Below, one piece after another: positions 1 through 19,400 of a DNA stretch of 64,000 nucleotides (positions within the stretch are counted from its first letter, which is position 1; the number at the start of each line of letters is the position of its first letter). This DNA comes from Paraspadella gotoi (lineage: Eukaryota > Chaetognatha). A program made the translations under genes and the position numbers. The stretch lies in assembly GCA_051294375.1 (NCBI GenBank), contig CM119263.1:1518981-1582980 (forward strand). The letters run 5' to 3'. A model generated the notes under the pieces. That model had not been told where the DNA came from. It did no database searches and saw only the letters and a list, made by a program, of their open reading frames with translations.

Positions 1-272
1 AACAACAACAACAATAACTAATACTATCATCACAACCATCACAACTATATTGACCTCCATAAAAAGCATCAAGACCGTAAATTGCATAATCACCATAACG
101 AATTCAACTACGACAACAACTAAAATGATTCACCGAATGAATGAACAAAAAATGATGGAAATTCCAAATATATTTGCTCATATAAAATGGAACAGAAACA
201 TATGTAAACCATAATTTCTAGAGAATGATTTATTTATTTTTTTATTGCGATAAAAATATCCGGATCAATAGA
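1..272. other. Non-coding flank with polyadenylation-like signal
   Basis: The first 30 bases are an impure AAC microsatellite; the rest is AT-rich with no convincing ORF. On the minus strand, just past the end of the acyltransferase gene, an A-rich stretch around 232-250 contains AATAAA-type hexamers. This is a plausible poly(A) signal for that gene (inference). Confidence 0.4.
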
Positions 273-1687
273 TCACTGGACGACCCGCTTCAAGATTCTT
301 CTCAGGTGCGCCGCGCACTTCTCCGCCGTCTCCTTCGTCACGTAATCGTCGTAATAAATTAAAGACAAAAGAGTCGGCCATTGATCGTCACCATGTAATT
401 GTAGATGGCTCTGCCCTGTCCCACGTGGTTGACCCGTAGAACATCTTAGTCACCCTGAAGGGTTTCGTCATTGGGGTCTTGAAGGAGTAAGATCCTCGAC
501 TAGAGATGGCGTAATCGTAAATCGCCGTCACCTCGTCGTTGACTTTGTCCGCCGGTCGCGAGATCCATCTATCGTGAAAAGCGGGAAAGAATCTGTAGAC
601 GAAGACGAGGAAGGACCTCTGGAGGGAATAAGGTCGTCGCCGCAAACCTTCGTGGATCTCGTCGTGAAATTCTTTGGCCAGACGCCAGAAATTCTCTTCT
701 TTCCGATCGTCAATCGAGAGAAGTTTCTTTCTCTGAGAGGCAGAACTGCGTGCGCCGTAAAATTCTTCCTTCTCATTTCTCTCGATCAAATTATTCGCGT
801 TCACGTTGTAAAATGAATCTTATCTCCAGGGGATGCTCTTTTGTTTTCGGATCGAGCTCGGCGATGGTGGCGCTCAAAGCCAAATGAAACGCGGCGTCAA
901 GAGCTCCGTGCATTTTGCAGTCGAACGACCTGCAGAGTTGCAGCAACTTTTCCACTTCTTCTTCGCAAAGTTGAATCGGAATCAAACGCGTTGTGCCGGG
1001 AGATCGAAGCTTCGATCTTTCGCTTTTCGTCGCTTCCATTAGAGCGCAATTGACCAACGGCTTGACAGGCAATGATCCAAACAGTTTCAATCTGGTGAAA
1101 GTGAACATTCGCGTCAAAAACGGTAGATTCACAAGTTTCTCTGGCAAGGATTGGGAGATTGAAGGACTGTGCCGAAGCGGTCGCACTTCGGGCAGCTCGA
1201 CGCCAGTCTCCTCCACCGCGGAAATCTCCGTCAAGGCCTCCATCAGTTCGTCCACGAAACTCATGATGGAACGACCATCGATTATCACGTGAAAGAAAGT
1301 CGCCAAAATCACGTTCACGTATTTGTCATCGTCTTTCGTCGACGGCAAAAGCGTGAGACGCCAGAGAGGGCCGTTGGAGTGATCGAAGGGTTCGTGAACA
1401 TCCTGGACGAAGGCGGCGTTCCAGTCGCTCGTCGAGAATAGCCGGATCTGCGGACGAAATGTTCCAACTTCCTCCAGATAAAGAGATTCGCTTCCATCTT
1501 CTTCGGCGACGGATTTGACGATCGATCGCAGCATCGGATGCCTCGCCGCCACCCGCGCCGCCGCAGCGGACACCAGCGCGGCATCGATCGGACGGACGCT
1601 GTCGATGAAGACGATGTTGGAGTCGATGTCGACGCCGTGATGTCGACGGAGATGAAACTCGGCCTCGGATTGGCCCAGGAGGCGACC
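273..1687 (-). CDS. Condensation/alcohol O-acyltransferase-type enzyme, frame-disrupted
   Basis: Main exon of a CoA-dependent acyltransferase of the condensation/AATase superfamily (about 470 codons, the usual size). It opens after a good acceptor (pyrimidine tract then GCAG, 1688-1690) with GRLLGQSEAEFHL. Next comes a typical N-lobe ending in RHPMLR, then the catalytic HxxxDG motif as HVIIDG (1291-1274). The family predicts acyl transfer to an alcohol or similar acceptor; the substrate cannot be read from sequence. The frame is interrupted three times: in the A-run at 810-813 (EIRF to YNVNANNLIE), near 425-445 (before NHVGQGRAIYNYM), and near 358-370 (before LIYYDDYVTKETAEKC). Homology continues across each break to a stop at 273-275 (RILKRVVQ). 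Either a young pseudogene or three single-base assembly errors; I lean to errors because other genes here show the same defect. Confidence 0.72.
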
Positions 1688-1934
1688 CTGCGTTGGAGGA
1701 GGGGGAGGGAGGGCGGAGGTGGAGGGGGAGAGGATTAAAATGAGAGGATAAAAGAGAGGCGTTGAGGGGGAACAATAGAGAGGTAAAATAGAGAAGAAAT
1801 TAAAAAAAAGTCAAAGGAAGATAAAAGGAGGAAATAGAGATAATCTAATGTCTGCACATCATTGACTTCGACTGAACAAATTAAATGATTTCGATAACAA
1901 AAGGGAAAAAAAATCATTTCACTGATAGCAATTA

Positions 1935-2150
1935 TTAATTTAAGGCATTGCTCGCCTTCGCAGCTTTAGACCGGAAGTTACGAAGTCGACGTTGATAATC
2001 GCGGGTTAGGAAAGCGGCGGCGGCGGCTGCTGCGGCAGCGGTGGCAGTGGCGGCGGTGAAGGCGGCCGTTGTGAGTTTGTGAGACTGATGTGACGGCCCG
2101 ACTGAACCCTCGGGGCCAAGAAATCCGAAAAACTTTGCAACGACACTCAT
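1935..2150 (-). CDS. Candidate 5' exon of the acyltransferase gene (Ala-rich)
   Basis: An open frame starts with MSVVAKFFGFLGPEGSVG and has a short Ala/Thr-rich middle from a GCC-type repeat, then LTRDYQRRLRNF. A possible donor (TTC then GTAACT) lies at the RRLR/NF position, about 290 bp upstream of the main exon's acceptor on the same strand. The donor phase I can find does not join cleanly to the main exon. The link is therefore inference; it could be a separate small ORF or chance. Confidence 0.33.
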   Translation of the reverse strand: MSVVAKFFGFLGPEGSVGPSHQSHKLTTAAFTAATATAAAAAAAAAFLTRDYQRRLRNFRSKAAKASNALN

Positions 2151-9116
<6,966 letters not shown>

Positions 9117-9204
9117 TAAACTAAAATATTTAATAAAAATATTCGCGACCAACTCCATCCCTTTTTTTTGTGACAATCTGGTGAGAATTTAAATCTCGAA
9201 TTTC

Positions 9205-9244
9205 TAAATTTTCGCTGTCCTTTCCGGTTCCTCTTAGGTAAGTG
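9205..9244 (+). promoter_or_regulatory. Candidate recursive-splicing (ratchet) site
   Basis: A pyrimidine-rich tract runs into TTCCTCTTAG immediately followed by GTAAGTG: a strong acceptor fused to a perfect donor with zero intervening exon (junction 9237/9238). This arrangement is the signature of ratchet points known in long introns of flies and vertebrates. It lies on the SCM sense strand 370 bp after the last identified SCM exon. Confidence 0.45.
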
Positions 9245-9464
9245 TCTCACGACTTTCCAACCGCATATAACACACCGTCGCATGCCTTCAACTATTTATT
9301 TATACGCGAGTTCAATTGACATCTTTTATTCGCATTGATTTTCTTCGAATTAATCGATGAGATATCTGAACCATTGGGCAGAAATAGCATCGGGCTTTTT
9401 CGCCTAAAAGAATTTTAGAGTTTAAATCATTAGAAACCGTTCCATGTCACTACTACTGATAAGT

Positions 9465-9660
9465 ATGTGAGTTTGTGAGTGAGACAGTGAGTGGGTTAGT
9501 GATTGAATGAGTGAGTAGGTGAGTTAGTGATTAAGCGAGTGAATGAGTGAGTAAATGAGTGAATGAGTAAGTGAGTGAATGAGTGAGTGAGTAAGCGAGT
9601 GGGGGAGTTTGTGATTAAGATAGTGAATGAGTGAGTAAATGAGTGAATGAGTGAGTCAGT
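9465..9660 (+). repeat. Degenerate TGAG/TGAA tetranucleotide tract
   Basis: Nearly 200 bp of GTGAGTGAATGAGTGAGTAA-type sequence, with a period of 4 and many substitutions. Confidence 0.75.
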
Positions 9661-9762
9661 TATTTAGTTTTGTTTAGTTTAGTTTAGTTAGATACTTGAA
9701 GAATGTTTCTTTTTAAGAAACAAAAAAGAAAGAACGAGAGAGAGAGAGAGAAGAGAGAGAAG

Positions 9763-9819
<57 letters not shown>

Positions 9820-9843
9820 AGAAGAGAGAGAGCCACCTCACCG

Positions 9844-10286
9844 TCACCGCTCGTCGGAATCGGCGTCACTTTCTTCTTCTTCGTCGTCGTCATCGTCGTC
9901 GTCGTCGTCGTCGCTATCGTCGTCTTCTTCACTCTCGTCGGTCTCCACCGGGGCTTTCGTTCCGACACTTTGACCGACAGCGCGACGGACACTTTGACCG
10001 ACACCGGGACCGACCGGTCCTCGATTGTCGTTGTCGTTGTCGGTATCCGTGTCGGTTTCGAACTCTGTCGTTTCTTCGTCGAAAGACTCGACGATGTCCT
10101 CGTAGCTGACGTCGTCGTCGTCGCTGCTCAAGTAGCTGCTGCTGTCGTCGCTGCTGCTCCTGTCGCTGTCGTCGGTCGTAGGACGTGGGGCGGCTCCGCT
10201 GCGTCGGCGGCGGACGGCGTCGCGGTGGACGCCGACAAAGTCCGTCAAGGCGTCGGCGGGGAATCTGTTGGGCGACTCGTCCTGAT
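9844..10286 (-). CDS. Terminal acidic exon of the SH3-like gene
   Basis: The acceptor (CAG) precedes DQDESPNRFPADALTDFVGV, then RPTTDDSDRSSSDDSSSYLS, YEDIVESFDEETTEF, a TDTDND repeat and a long Asp/Glu run, ending SDADSDER and a TGA. Intrinsically disordered acidic tail. The (GTC)n on the plus strand supplies the Asp run. Its assignment to the SH3-like gene rests on strand, adjacency and the donor at 10821/10820 of the preceding exon. Confidence 0.5.
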
Positions 10287-13200
10287 CTGTCTGGCTTCTT
10301 TCGTTCTGTCTTTCTTTCGTTGTCTTTCTTGCTTTCTGTCTTGGTCTTTGTTTCTTTTCTTTCCTTTCTTTCTTTCTTTCTTCTTCTTCTTTCTTTTCTT
10401 TCTTTCTTTCTTCTTTCTTTCTTTCTTTCTCTTCTAGTTCTTTATCTCTCTCTCTCTCGTCTCTCTCTCTCTCTCTTCTCTCTCTCTCGTCTCTCTCTCT
10501 CTCTCTCTCTCTTTTCTCTCTTCGCCTCTCTATCTTTCTTCACCCTCTCTTCCTCCATTATCACGAGATTCCTGTTTTTTCTCCGAAGCCGATGAGCGAG
10601 AAATTTTCCACTTTTAATATTTTCCTGTAGAAAATTTAGGTTCGTAACGGCGGATGTTATTACAAATGACGAAATTGACACAAACTATTTATTTGAAGTA
10701 AAACTGAAAGACTAGCGCATACTAGTAATAAAAATTTTATAAAAAGAGGCAAATTTCTCCTAACTTCCCTTAATTTTGTCACACTCAAAGATGTCACTGT
10801 TGTTTCTGCGCTGACCTTACCTTGAGGCGAGCCTGCACTGGTTTAACAACGCTGCACCTGATTAGCGTAGAGAGGATGTGGTTCAGCTTGTTCCTCCCCT
10901 TCTTTCTTTTCTCTCCTCGTACTCCTCTTCCCAAAATCTTCGCGGCTTAATTCGTCGTCTTCTCTTCTGCCTTCTTTGGGTCCGACTCCTTTGTGCATCT
11001 TTCCTCTCCTTTCGTCTGTGTCCTTCTTCTCCGATCCTTTGAAGCATCTCCTCTCGCTTCTGTCGTTCGCGAAGTCGCTTTGTAATGCTTCCGCTCTCGT
11101 TGCTCCGTGCTCCTTCGTTTTCGCGACTCCCTTTGTCATCTTCCTCTCCTTCTCTTCCGAGTCCTTTGTCATCTTCCTCTCTTTCTCCGTCTCCTTCTCT
11201 TTCGACTCTTTTGTCGAGGTGTCATCTAAACCGTCGTAATCATTGTTGGTCGCTGTTTCCCGTTTGGCGGCCCTGCAATGCAATGTAACGCAAGATTAAA
11301 CCTACCATTTGCCATTCGCCCCCGCCATTCGTGTTAATGTCACGTTATGAACCTTTTTCTCGTTGCATATACCATCTGCCATCTGTCACTGTCTTATTCA
11401 AGATGACATTTACCACTTCATTGATAGGGAAGACTATACTCTTAAAGTGAATAAACGAGACTGCGAGAGACTCTCGATTGAAAGCTTGCGGGGTCCTGCT
11501 ATGTCATTATCTTGTAAGAGTGGCCTTAAACCACCATAGCCTCTCCAAAGTCAAGGGGCATGACAGCTCACTAATTAGTTAAATGGATAATATTTATATT
11601 GGTTGCACCAATTTCATTTACATATTGCCTATTACATCATCGTCTCCAGCATGAAATTCTCCTCCACCTCATAATCACCAATTGAAAGACTTCCACAATT
11701 TTTCCGACGCTTTACTCTTCCTCATCTTCTCCGCCTTTCTCTCCATCTCTCTCTCCCTCGACGCTCTCTCTCTCTCTTCCTTCTCCCACTTTTCAACTTC
11801 CTTCAATCCCTCTCTCTCCTCCTTCTTTCTCTCCTTCTCCATTCTCTCTCTCTCCTTCTTCATTCGTTTCCTCTCGCTCTCCTCGACGTCCGCCGAAAAC
11901 GCCGTAGATTTCGACGACCATCTCGACGGCTGCTGCTGCTGCCGCCGCGGCGACGACAGCTGGAGGTGCTGCGGCTGGTTTAGCTGCTGCTGATGCTGCA
12001 ATTGGACACGTTGGTTTCTGTTGGCGGATTGATTGCGGTTTAGGGATGACGTCCTGATTGTGAAAACATAAGNNNNNNNNNNNNNNNNNNNNNNNNNAAG
12101 TTTATATAAATAAATTCATTTAAATCATAACATTAGAAAAATAATTGAGAGAAATAAAAGAAGTCTACCAGTTTTTAGATTTGCGGCGGTTGTGTCGTCT
12201 GAGTTTGATTTGAGATCCTCGGAATTTTAGACAAATCTCTCTCTCCGCGTCGTAATAATCGTGCGGCGCTCAACATTCCTAATAAATTTGAGAAAGTTGT
12301 AAGTCTGTTGTCGTTCGTCGCCTGTATAATATACGTTATAAGCGACGCGTATTATACTTGGGAGTATATTAGTTATTTTATTTTAACCAGTTTTTTGCTT
12401 GAGCGTCTGATCCCGCACCCAAGCCGACGGCACCCAAACCGGAACTCGCAGCCGCGCCTGCAGTCGCTCGCCCGCGAACCAGTCCCAACGCCCGTTGGCT
12501 TGCGCCACCGTCCGCCGACTAAGGGGGAGGAGAGGAAAACTGGGAGGAGGTTGTGGAGAGAGAGAGGGAAGAGTGAGAGGAAAGTGGGAGGAGTGAGAGG
12601 AAGATTGGGGGAGGTGGGAAGAGAGAGGGGGAGGAGGCGGAAGGAGGAGAGAAAATAGGAGGTGGGAGAGAGAGAGGGAAGAGTGAAAGGAAGATGGGAG
12701 GAGTGAGAGGAGAGATGGGAGGAGGTGGGAGAGAGAGAGGAGAGAGGGGGGGGAGGAGTGAGAGGAAAGATGGGAGGAGGTGGGAGAGAGAGAGAGGGAA
12801 GAGAGGAAGAAAGTATGGGAGTTGAGAGGAAGATGGGAGGAGGTGGTGAGGAGAGAGGGGAGGAGTTGAGAGAAGGAAGAGGGGAGAAAGAGGAGAGAAA
12901 TTAGAAATGATTAGAAAAAAAGGAAAACAAAGAAGAGTTATTTCGAAGGAGGAAGAGAAGATGGAGATGAGTAGAGATGAGAGAAGAAAAAAAGGAAAAA
13001 GAAAGCGAGAAAAGGGAAAAAAGGAAAAGATGAGGAGAAAAGAAAAAGAAAGGGAGAAGAAAGGAAAGATGAGGAGAGAAAAGAAAGAAAGCGAGAAGAA
13101 AAGGAAAAAAAGAAAAGATGAGCGAGAAAAGGAAAAGAAAGGGGAAAGAAAGGAAAAAAGGAAAGATGAGGAGAAAAAGGAACAAAAAAAGGAAGAAAAA

Positions 13201-13430
13201 AGGTAAGAAGGCTTCCTTGAAAAATGAAAAGAGATGAAATGGGGGATCGCCAAAGCTGCTGGTGCTTACTCCACGAGTTGTACAGCTCTGTAATGTCTTG
13301 AGAGATCGAATGTCTTTGGATCGATGACACGGAGAGGACATCGGGGCGCCACGCCCTTCTGCCCGTCGAAGTTTCTCGATCAACAGAACCGCGTTGGCTC
13401 GTAGATGTCGGCTGGACTCTTGGGGAAAGG

Positions 13431-13461
<31 letters not shown>

Positions 13462-16400
13462 CGAGAGAAGAGAGAGGAGAGAGAGACAAGAGACGAGAGA
13501 AGAGAGAAGCAGAGAGAATAGAAATACTTTAAATAAAGTTGGAAGAGTCAGAGAGTCAAGACTATGAGAACAGTTGAAGTACTGAAGGCGGACAAATCAC
13601 AGTCAGGCCCATCAACCCAGCTCCACTTGAATATTTCTCCCTGGCTTTCTACAGGGCGAGATCGTCTCACCCCGAATTGCGGCGTCAGTCAACTTGGCTT
13701 GACCAGGCGCGGATCCGCCAGTCCAACCAGAGAGAATAGGCTCTTCTATTATGCTGAAATAGTTAAAAAAAGTCAAAATAAATAATAAGATATATATTTA
13801 ATTATGATATTAACTATGAGCTTGGCATAGTTTTCATCGCTCTCTTTGAATATGTAAATACATATTTACAGAATTCCATTACAAATTATAAAAGTCTCTA
13901 GAAGAGAAAGTGCAAATCAACCGAAGGAAAAAAAAAACCTTGTTCTTTTCGGAGTTCCAAGTATCTTTAGACCAGTTTGAATGAACAATAACAAGTATTT
14001 ATTATAGAAAAAAATACATTAGCGTTTTCCCGCCACGACAATACAAAGCTATTGTTTTATTTACTCTGGTTGGTATCCTCCTGCGTATATAACTTTTTCC
14101 AGTTTCAGCTGTAAAATAAATAGAATAAAAAAAATTTTTATCGATGACCACCTATTTAAATCGTATTGGTTAGATAAAGATCTATCATTTCACTCTGAAC
14201 CCAAATCACGATCCTCAGTCATCCCATCACCCGTTGATGACGATTTCACTCAACAACGCGGGGGCGTTTCCGCTTGAGGCGCTGCTTCCAATTTCGGACG
14301 TTCTCAACGATTTCGCCTCCACGTCGTCGATTTCTTGATGGCCGCTTATTTTATCGTATTTCGCAGCCGCCGCCTCACCACTTCGCCGCCCACTCTGCAC
14401 TGCGCCGGGCCCAAACTTCGCCGCCTCCCATGACTGTTTATATTAATACCCTGTTTTTCCACTCTTCCCTTCCTCTCCCTTTTTCCTTCCCTTCCTGCTT
14501 CTTCCTCTCTTTTCCGCTTCCCTGCTCTCTATTTCCTTCCCTTCTCTCTCCTCTCTTTCCGCTTCCTTCTCTCTTTTCCTTCCCTTACTTCCTCCTCTCT
14601 TTCCCTCTTCCTCTTCTTCTCGCTTCCTTTCTTCTTCCTCCTCTTTTTCCGCAAAACGTAATTAAATATTGTTTTCGTTTTCCCTTTTGTTTCTTCGTCC
14701 TCAAGCTGCGGGGATCAGGTACGCTCGAGGGCGTGAATGGTACGGCTCTGAGGCGACTGCGTCGCTGCGGCGACAGCGTCTGCAGGTCCTGCAGCGGTAT
14801 CTGACGCGTCGGAATCTTTTGCCAGTTGACTGGCATCTTACAGCAGCAGGCCTCGTCAACCGACGAACTTCTCGATGTCCTCATAGTCGCCTTGGCTGGA
14901 AACAAGTTTCTGCATCAAGTTTGTTCGTCGCTTCCTTTGTTAATTTAGTTCGTTTGTTTTTTGTTCGTCCTTTTATCTTCGTCGTGAGTTTTTTTTATAT
15001 CGATCAAAGTCATGATTGGTTTCTTGGCTTTCGTTAATCATAATTTTTATTACTTATTAATTTTAAATAGTTTATTGAAAAAATTATACACACACACAGG
15101 AGAGAGAGCTAGGATCCCACTTGAGGCCTAATAAACTAAGACTGTGGTAAAGTCCTTGAACTAAATCTCACGGTCGCTGTGATGTTTATATTATCTACTC
15201 AAATGATTGAAGTCTTAATCAACCCAAGAGGCGATGTTGTGAAAGTTACGTATATAAAAATTTTAAAGTCAAGTTATGAACAACATAATCATCAGTGCCA
15301 TTAGTTAATAAAAAAAAATTACATTTTACAATATTTTTAAATTTTACGGCAGGAGGCTTAAAATAATAGTTTTTCTGAAATAATTAACTAAGCTTAATGC
15401 AACAGGATTTATTTATATCAACTTAATCATGACGAAATCCATGAATCTGATAAAAATCTGTACAATAAGAAAATTTAAATTTTAGCGTACATTTACAAAA
15501 TCTTTTGATACATAGAATAGTTCATTAGAACTAATGTGTCATTTTCCAATTTAATTAAGTTAATTTAAGAATATTTTATAACCATAAAGCACGAGCAAGA
15601 TAGGGATAATTTTGATATTCCTGTTCTTGATCAAAGTCATTGCATTCTCACTGGATGATTAGATGTCGTTCACAATGTTTCCTTTCGCATTCACCAATGT
15701 CTTTTCCTTTCCTCTCTTTCCTCTTCTTTTCTTTCCTCCCCTTTTACTTTTCTTTCTTACAGCTTATCTTCGCAATTCCTTTTAACTTTTTCCTTCTGCC
15801 ATCTTCGAAGCGATCTCCTTTTCTCACTCACTCCACGATCGCGAGAACATTGAATAAAAAAATTAAAAATGAATCTCAAAACTTACAATAAGATTATTTC
15901 ATTTAATAAACAAAAAGATCATTACACGTCCGTCAATCTACATATGGACCTGACTTACTGTAGATATAGTCTTTCTTTAATCGTAAAAATCTAGAGTTTC
16001 AGTTAGTGACTTTGAGGCTTAATTCTCTTCTCTCTCTATCTCTCTTTCTCTCTATTCTCTCTACTATATATATATATATATTAACTATTTACTTATTAAC
16101 TTTAATGGTTAACTTTAAAATTAAACTAACATTTGATTATTTAACTTATTCTTTAACTAATTAATATAACTTTATTTAATATATATTTAGCAATTTACAT
16201 ATTATTACAAAAACCTTAATAACTTTCTCTAAAATTAATAATGCTTGTGGTGCCAGGGTTAGTCTGTTTTAAGATCAAACAATATCAAAATAGTAAACCA
16301 TATTTAAAATATAGATAAGCGAACAACGGAAGGATCACCATTTGGTAGATAGGTCTAACGTTCTATCTATACCTGGACTATTGGGTAATAAAGACCGAAA

Positions 16401-19400
16401 TCCATGAAGGGTATTAGGTTCCCAACTATGATGACCTTACCATATGTAAAAACATAAAAGATAAAACAATATTCATAAAAGATAATTAAAAAAAATATGA
16501 TAAAGAAAAAATAAATTTTTTTAAAAGTATTAATTTAAAATTATATTCATGACATAAAGGTGCCCCTATAGACCTTCTTCAGTTATGTATCCACTATCAG
16601 AACAATACAATTCTACATAGGTAGTCTTATCCCTATTTGGTAAAAAAATTGAGTCCCATCAAAACATTTATAATCACATTTCCCACCCCTTTTAAGTTCA
16701 GACGCTCTTAATAATATGATTTTTTTCATTTAATGACTTTCTACAGAAATGATGTATCGATATCTTATTAGGAAAAACTAAAGGCAGATAGTAATCTAAC
16801 CTTGTGTTGTATAGATGCTCCCTGCTATTCAGAAAGACAACACTGACCTCCCGCTTGCCCAATTGAATTATTAGATAAATAAACATTTTATAAAAAGAAA
16901 GCAATATATAAGGTTTGAATAAATAATAATAGATTAAAATACTTAATTTCTTCATAAAAATGTATATAAAAATATTAAATAGAAAAATAAAAAATTAGTG
17001 AGAACAAGTAATTTACAAATTTTCCATAATATTATCATATATATAAACCTTGGTCTTCGCAACCGGTTCGCATAGTCACGTGGTGGAGATTGATTTAAAT
17101 TAATTATCGCTACGAACTCTGTACCCTGATAGGAAGAAATAATGCATTGTGTACCAGTAGTGGGTGACCATTTACAACCGATTTGTAGGCCTGTCCAGTC
17201 CACTCACTAGATGAATCACGCTTGTATATTAAACATTCCGTATCCAAGAAAGAGACACTTAAAATCTCTTTTTCTTGTCAGCAATCATTCCACCTTCGAT
17301 CACACTCAATCGGCCCGATGGGAATGTCCTTCCGACTCAGCGAGCCTTCTCATCATTTCTCCCGCGACTCGATTGACGTATGACTACAACTATATAAAGC
17401 TGACTTTCCTATTAGTCGATGACTGCTCCTCCGAGCCTAGTCTCCTCCACCGCCCTCTTCCTCTGCTCCCTTCTCCCTTCGCTCCTTCTTCCTTCGCTCC
17501 TCCTTTCCTCCGTAATTCCATTTCCACTCTATCCTCGTTCCTCTTTCCTCTCTCTCTCCTCTCCTCTTTATCCTCTCTTCCTCCTCTTTGATCACTTTCG
17601 CTCTTTCCTCCATTCCTCTCTAATTTCTTCGATTTAACCACAACCACATTTTTTTCTCCGATCGACGAGTCCCACTCTTTATTATTTCCGGTCGAACTCC
17701 ACCTCCGACTCCTAATCCTCGGCGCGCTCTCTTTTCTTCTTTCTGTTTTAATCCTGTCCAAACTTTCCTTTGCTCCGCGGTATAGACAGGCTGAGCAGTA
17801 AGTTTTCACGAACTTCGCGCTTATTCAATTCCGTAGGAGGGTTTCCGCCACCTAAATAGAAGTGTTGAATTTTGATCGTTTTTTCCAGAATTAAATATTA
17901 ATATTTTACCTAAATTATATTCTTAAACTAATTCCCTAACCACTAATCCTTAATCTCAACCCAATTTCTAACCATAATCCCCTGACTTAAAACTCACTAG
18001 TTCATAACGTGCCGCGTTCAAACACCAGAATCCTGACGTCCGATCCAAAGTTCCGGATGCAACTGACGGAAAAAATCTTTCAGCCCACTTGCAGTGCGCA
18101 CACTAAAGCGGGGGGCTAAAATTCATACCCAGGCAGAGGCACGGGCACGTCCCCTCTTCTCCTCTCCGTTCATTTTCAAACCTTGTTCCTGAGGATTATG
18201 AAAACACGGACTTGTTCTATTAACAATACATACAACTCAATTCAGGCTTTCGGATTTGAAAACGGTTCTAAACTATTTCTCTCACCTATAGCCTGTACAA
18301 AGACAGAAGGTTATCTCGTTTGATAAAATATTCATTTTTAGTGGTTTGTAGACATTGTTTATGTTGGTACTGCCTTAACTACTTTAAAGAATTGATACCA
18401 ACCTCTTCACGTGATGAGAAACTGTCGACTGCTAGTCAAAAGTGTGATACGGATCTGATTCCGTGGTTAATCTATAGCACAGAGTGTTAATAGCGTTCGT
18501 TGATTCTTTATCTGACTTGGCCGAAAATTGTTCACCATGTCTGTTATGTATGGTTTAATAATCTGCGGGCAGCATGGTGAAGCGCGATCTGTGTATTGGG
18601 GGTCGCTTGTTCACGAATCCACCTTAGAATGGTGTTAATGATCATGCATTGTCGTGGATGTTCATTATTTGCAGTGGCGCTGGTGATCTTGACTTGAGTT
18701 GGCACAGTAAGCAGTCAGCTTGCAGCCGAAGAATTCGGTCAATGAAATGTCTTTAATTTGACCGTCTTCAAATCTTTCGACTCGCTACGAGTCGATCAAA
18801 GGTTGATCAGTATCTTTGTCTGTCATCCAAGTTTGACGCTGCCTAAGATAGAGGAATGTTCGGGAGACGGCGTCGCGTACGCGGTCGTCAGCATAGGTAG
18901 TAGCGCCGGCGTCCAGCGATAACGGCGTCGCTCGTCAGCCTTAGCGCTTCGACGGTAGCGGCCGTCTGTTAGCGGTAAGGCGTCGTTAGCAAGGTAATTC
19001 TGCGTTGTTAGGCAGTAGCGGCGTCGTCAGCTGATAGCGGCGTACGTTAGTTGGTAGCGGCGTCGTCAGCGGTGGCCGGCGTCCGTTAGTGGTTAGCGGC
19101 TGTTGTTAGCTGTAGCGACGTCGTCAAGCGGTAGCGCGTCGTCAGCAGAAAGCGGCGTCGTCAGCGTTAGCGGCTCGTCAAGCAGTAGCGCGTCTGTTAG
19201 CGGTGCGTGCGTTCGTCAGGCAGTAGCGGCGTCTGTCAGCAAGTAAGCGGCGGCATCACGGATTACCTGACATCAATAAAAGTCAGCTAGTTACGGCCGT
19301 CAAAGATTAAGACAAACCAGAACAAAAAACCACAACAGTCCCAACGCCCGTGCTTGCGCCACTCGTCCGCGACTAAAGGGGGGAGGAGAGGAAAATGGGA

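Larger units (their letters stand above)
10976..19330. repeat. Left copy of an ~8 kb direct near-duplicate
   Basis: Colinear with about 19459-27270. The order of exons, SINE-like element, GGGAGGAG-type purine tract, (AAGG)n, TATA tracts, CCCTAA-like tract and the GCGGCGTCG array is identical in both copies. Differences are chiefly 1-3 nt indels in coding and non-coding DNA alike. Two N gaps (12073-12097 and 19439-19458) mark the joins. Up to about 12.5 kb this copy keeps ORFs open; after about 13 kb it does not. Confidence 0.85.

Noticed and set aside
528-1775. Alternative ORFs on both strands over the acyltransferase
   Set aside because: Shadows. The HxxxDG-bearing frame and its continuations explain the region.
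12519-13253. Phe/Ser/Leu ORFs on the minus strand over the purine minisatellite (also 20804-21760)
   Set aside because: They come from (CCTTTT)n/(CTCC)n repeats and do not agree between the two assembly copies.
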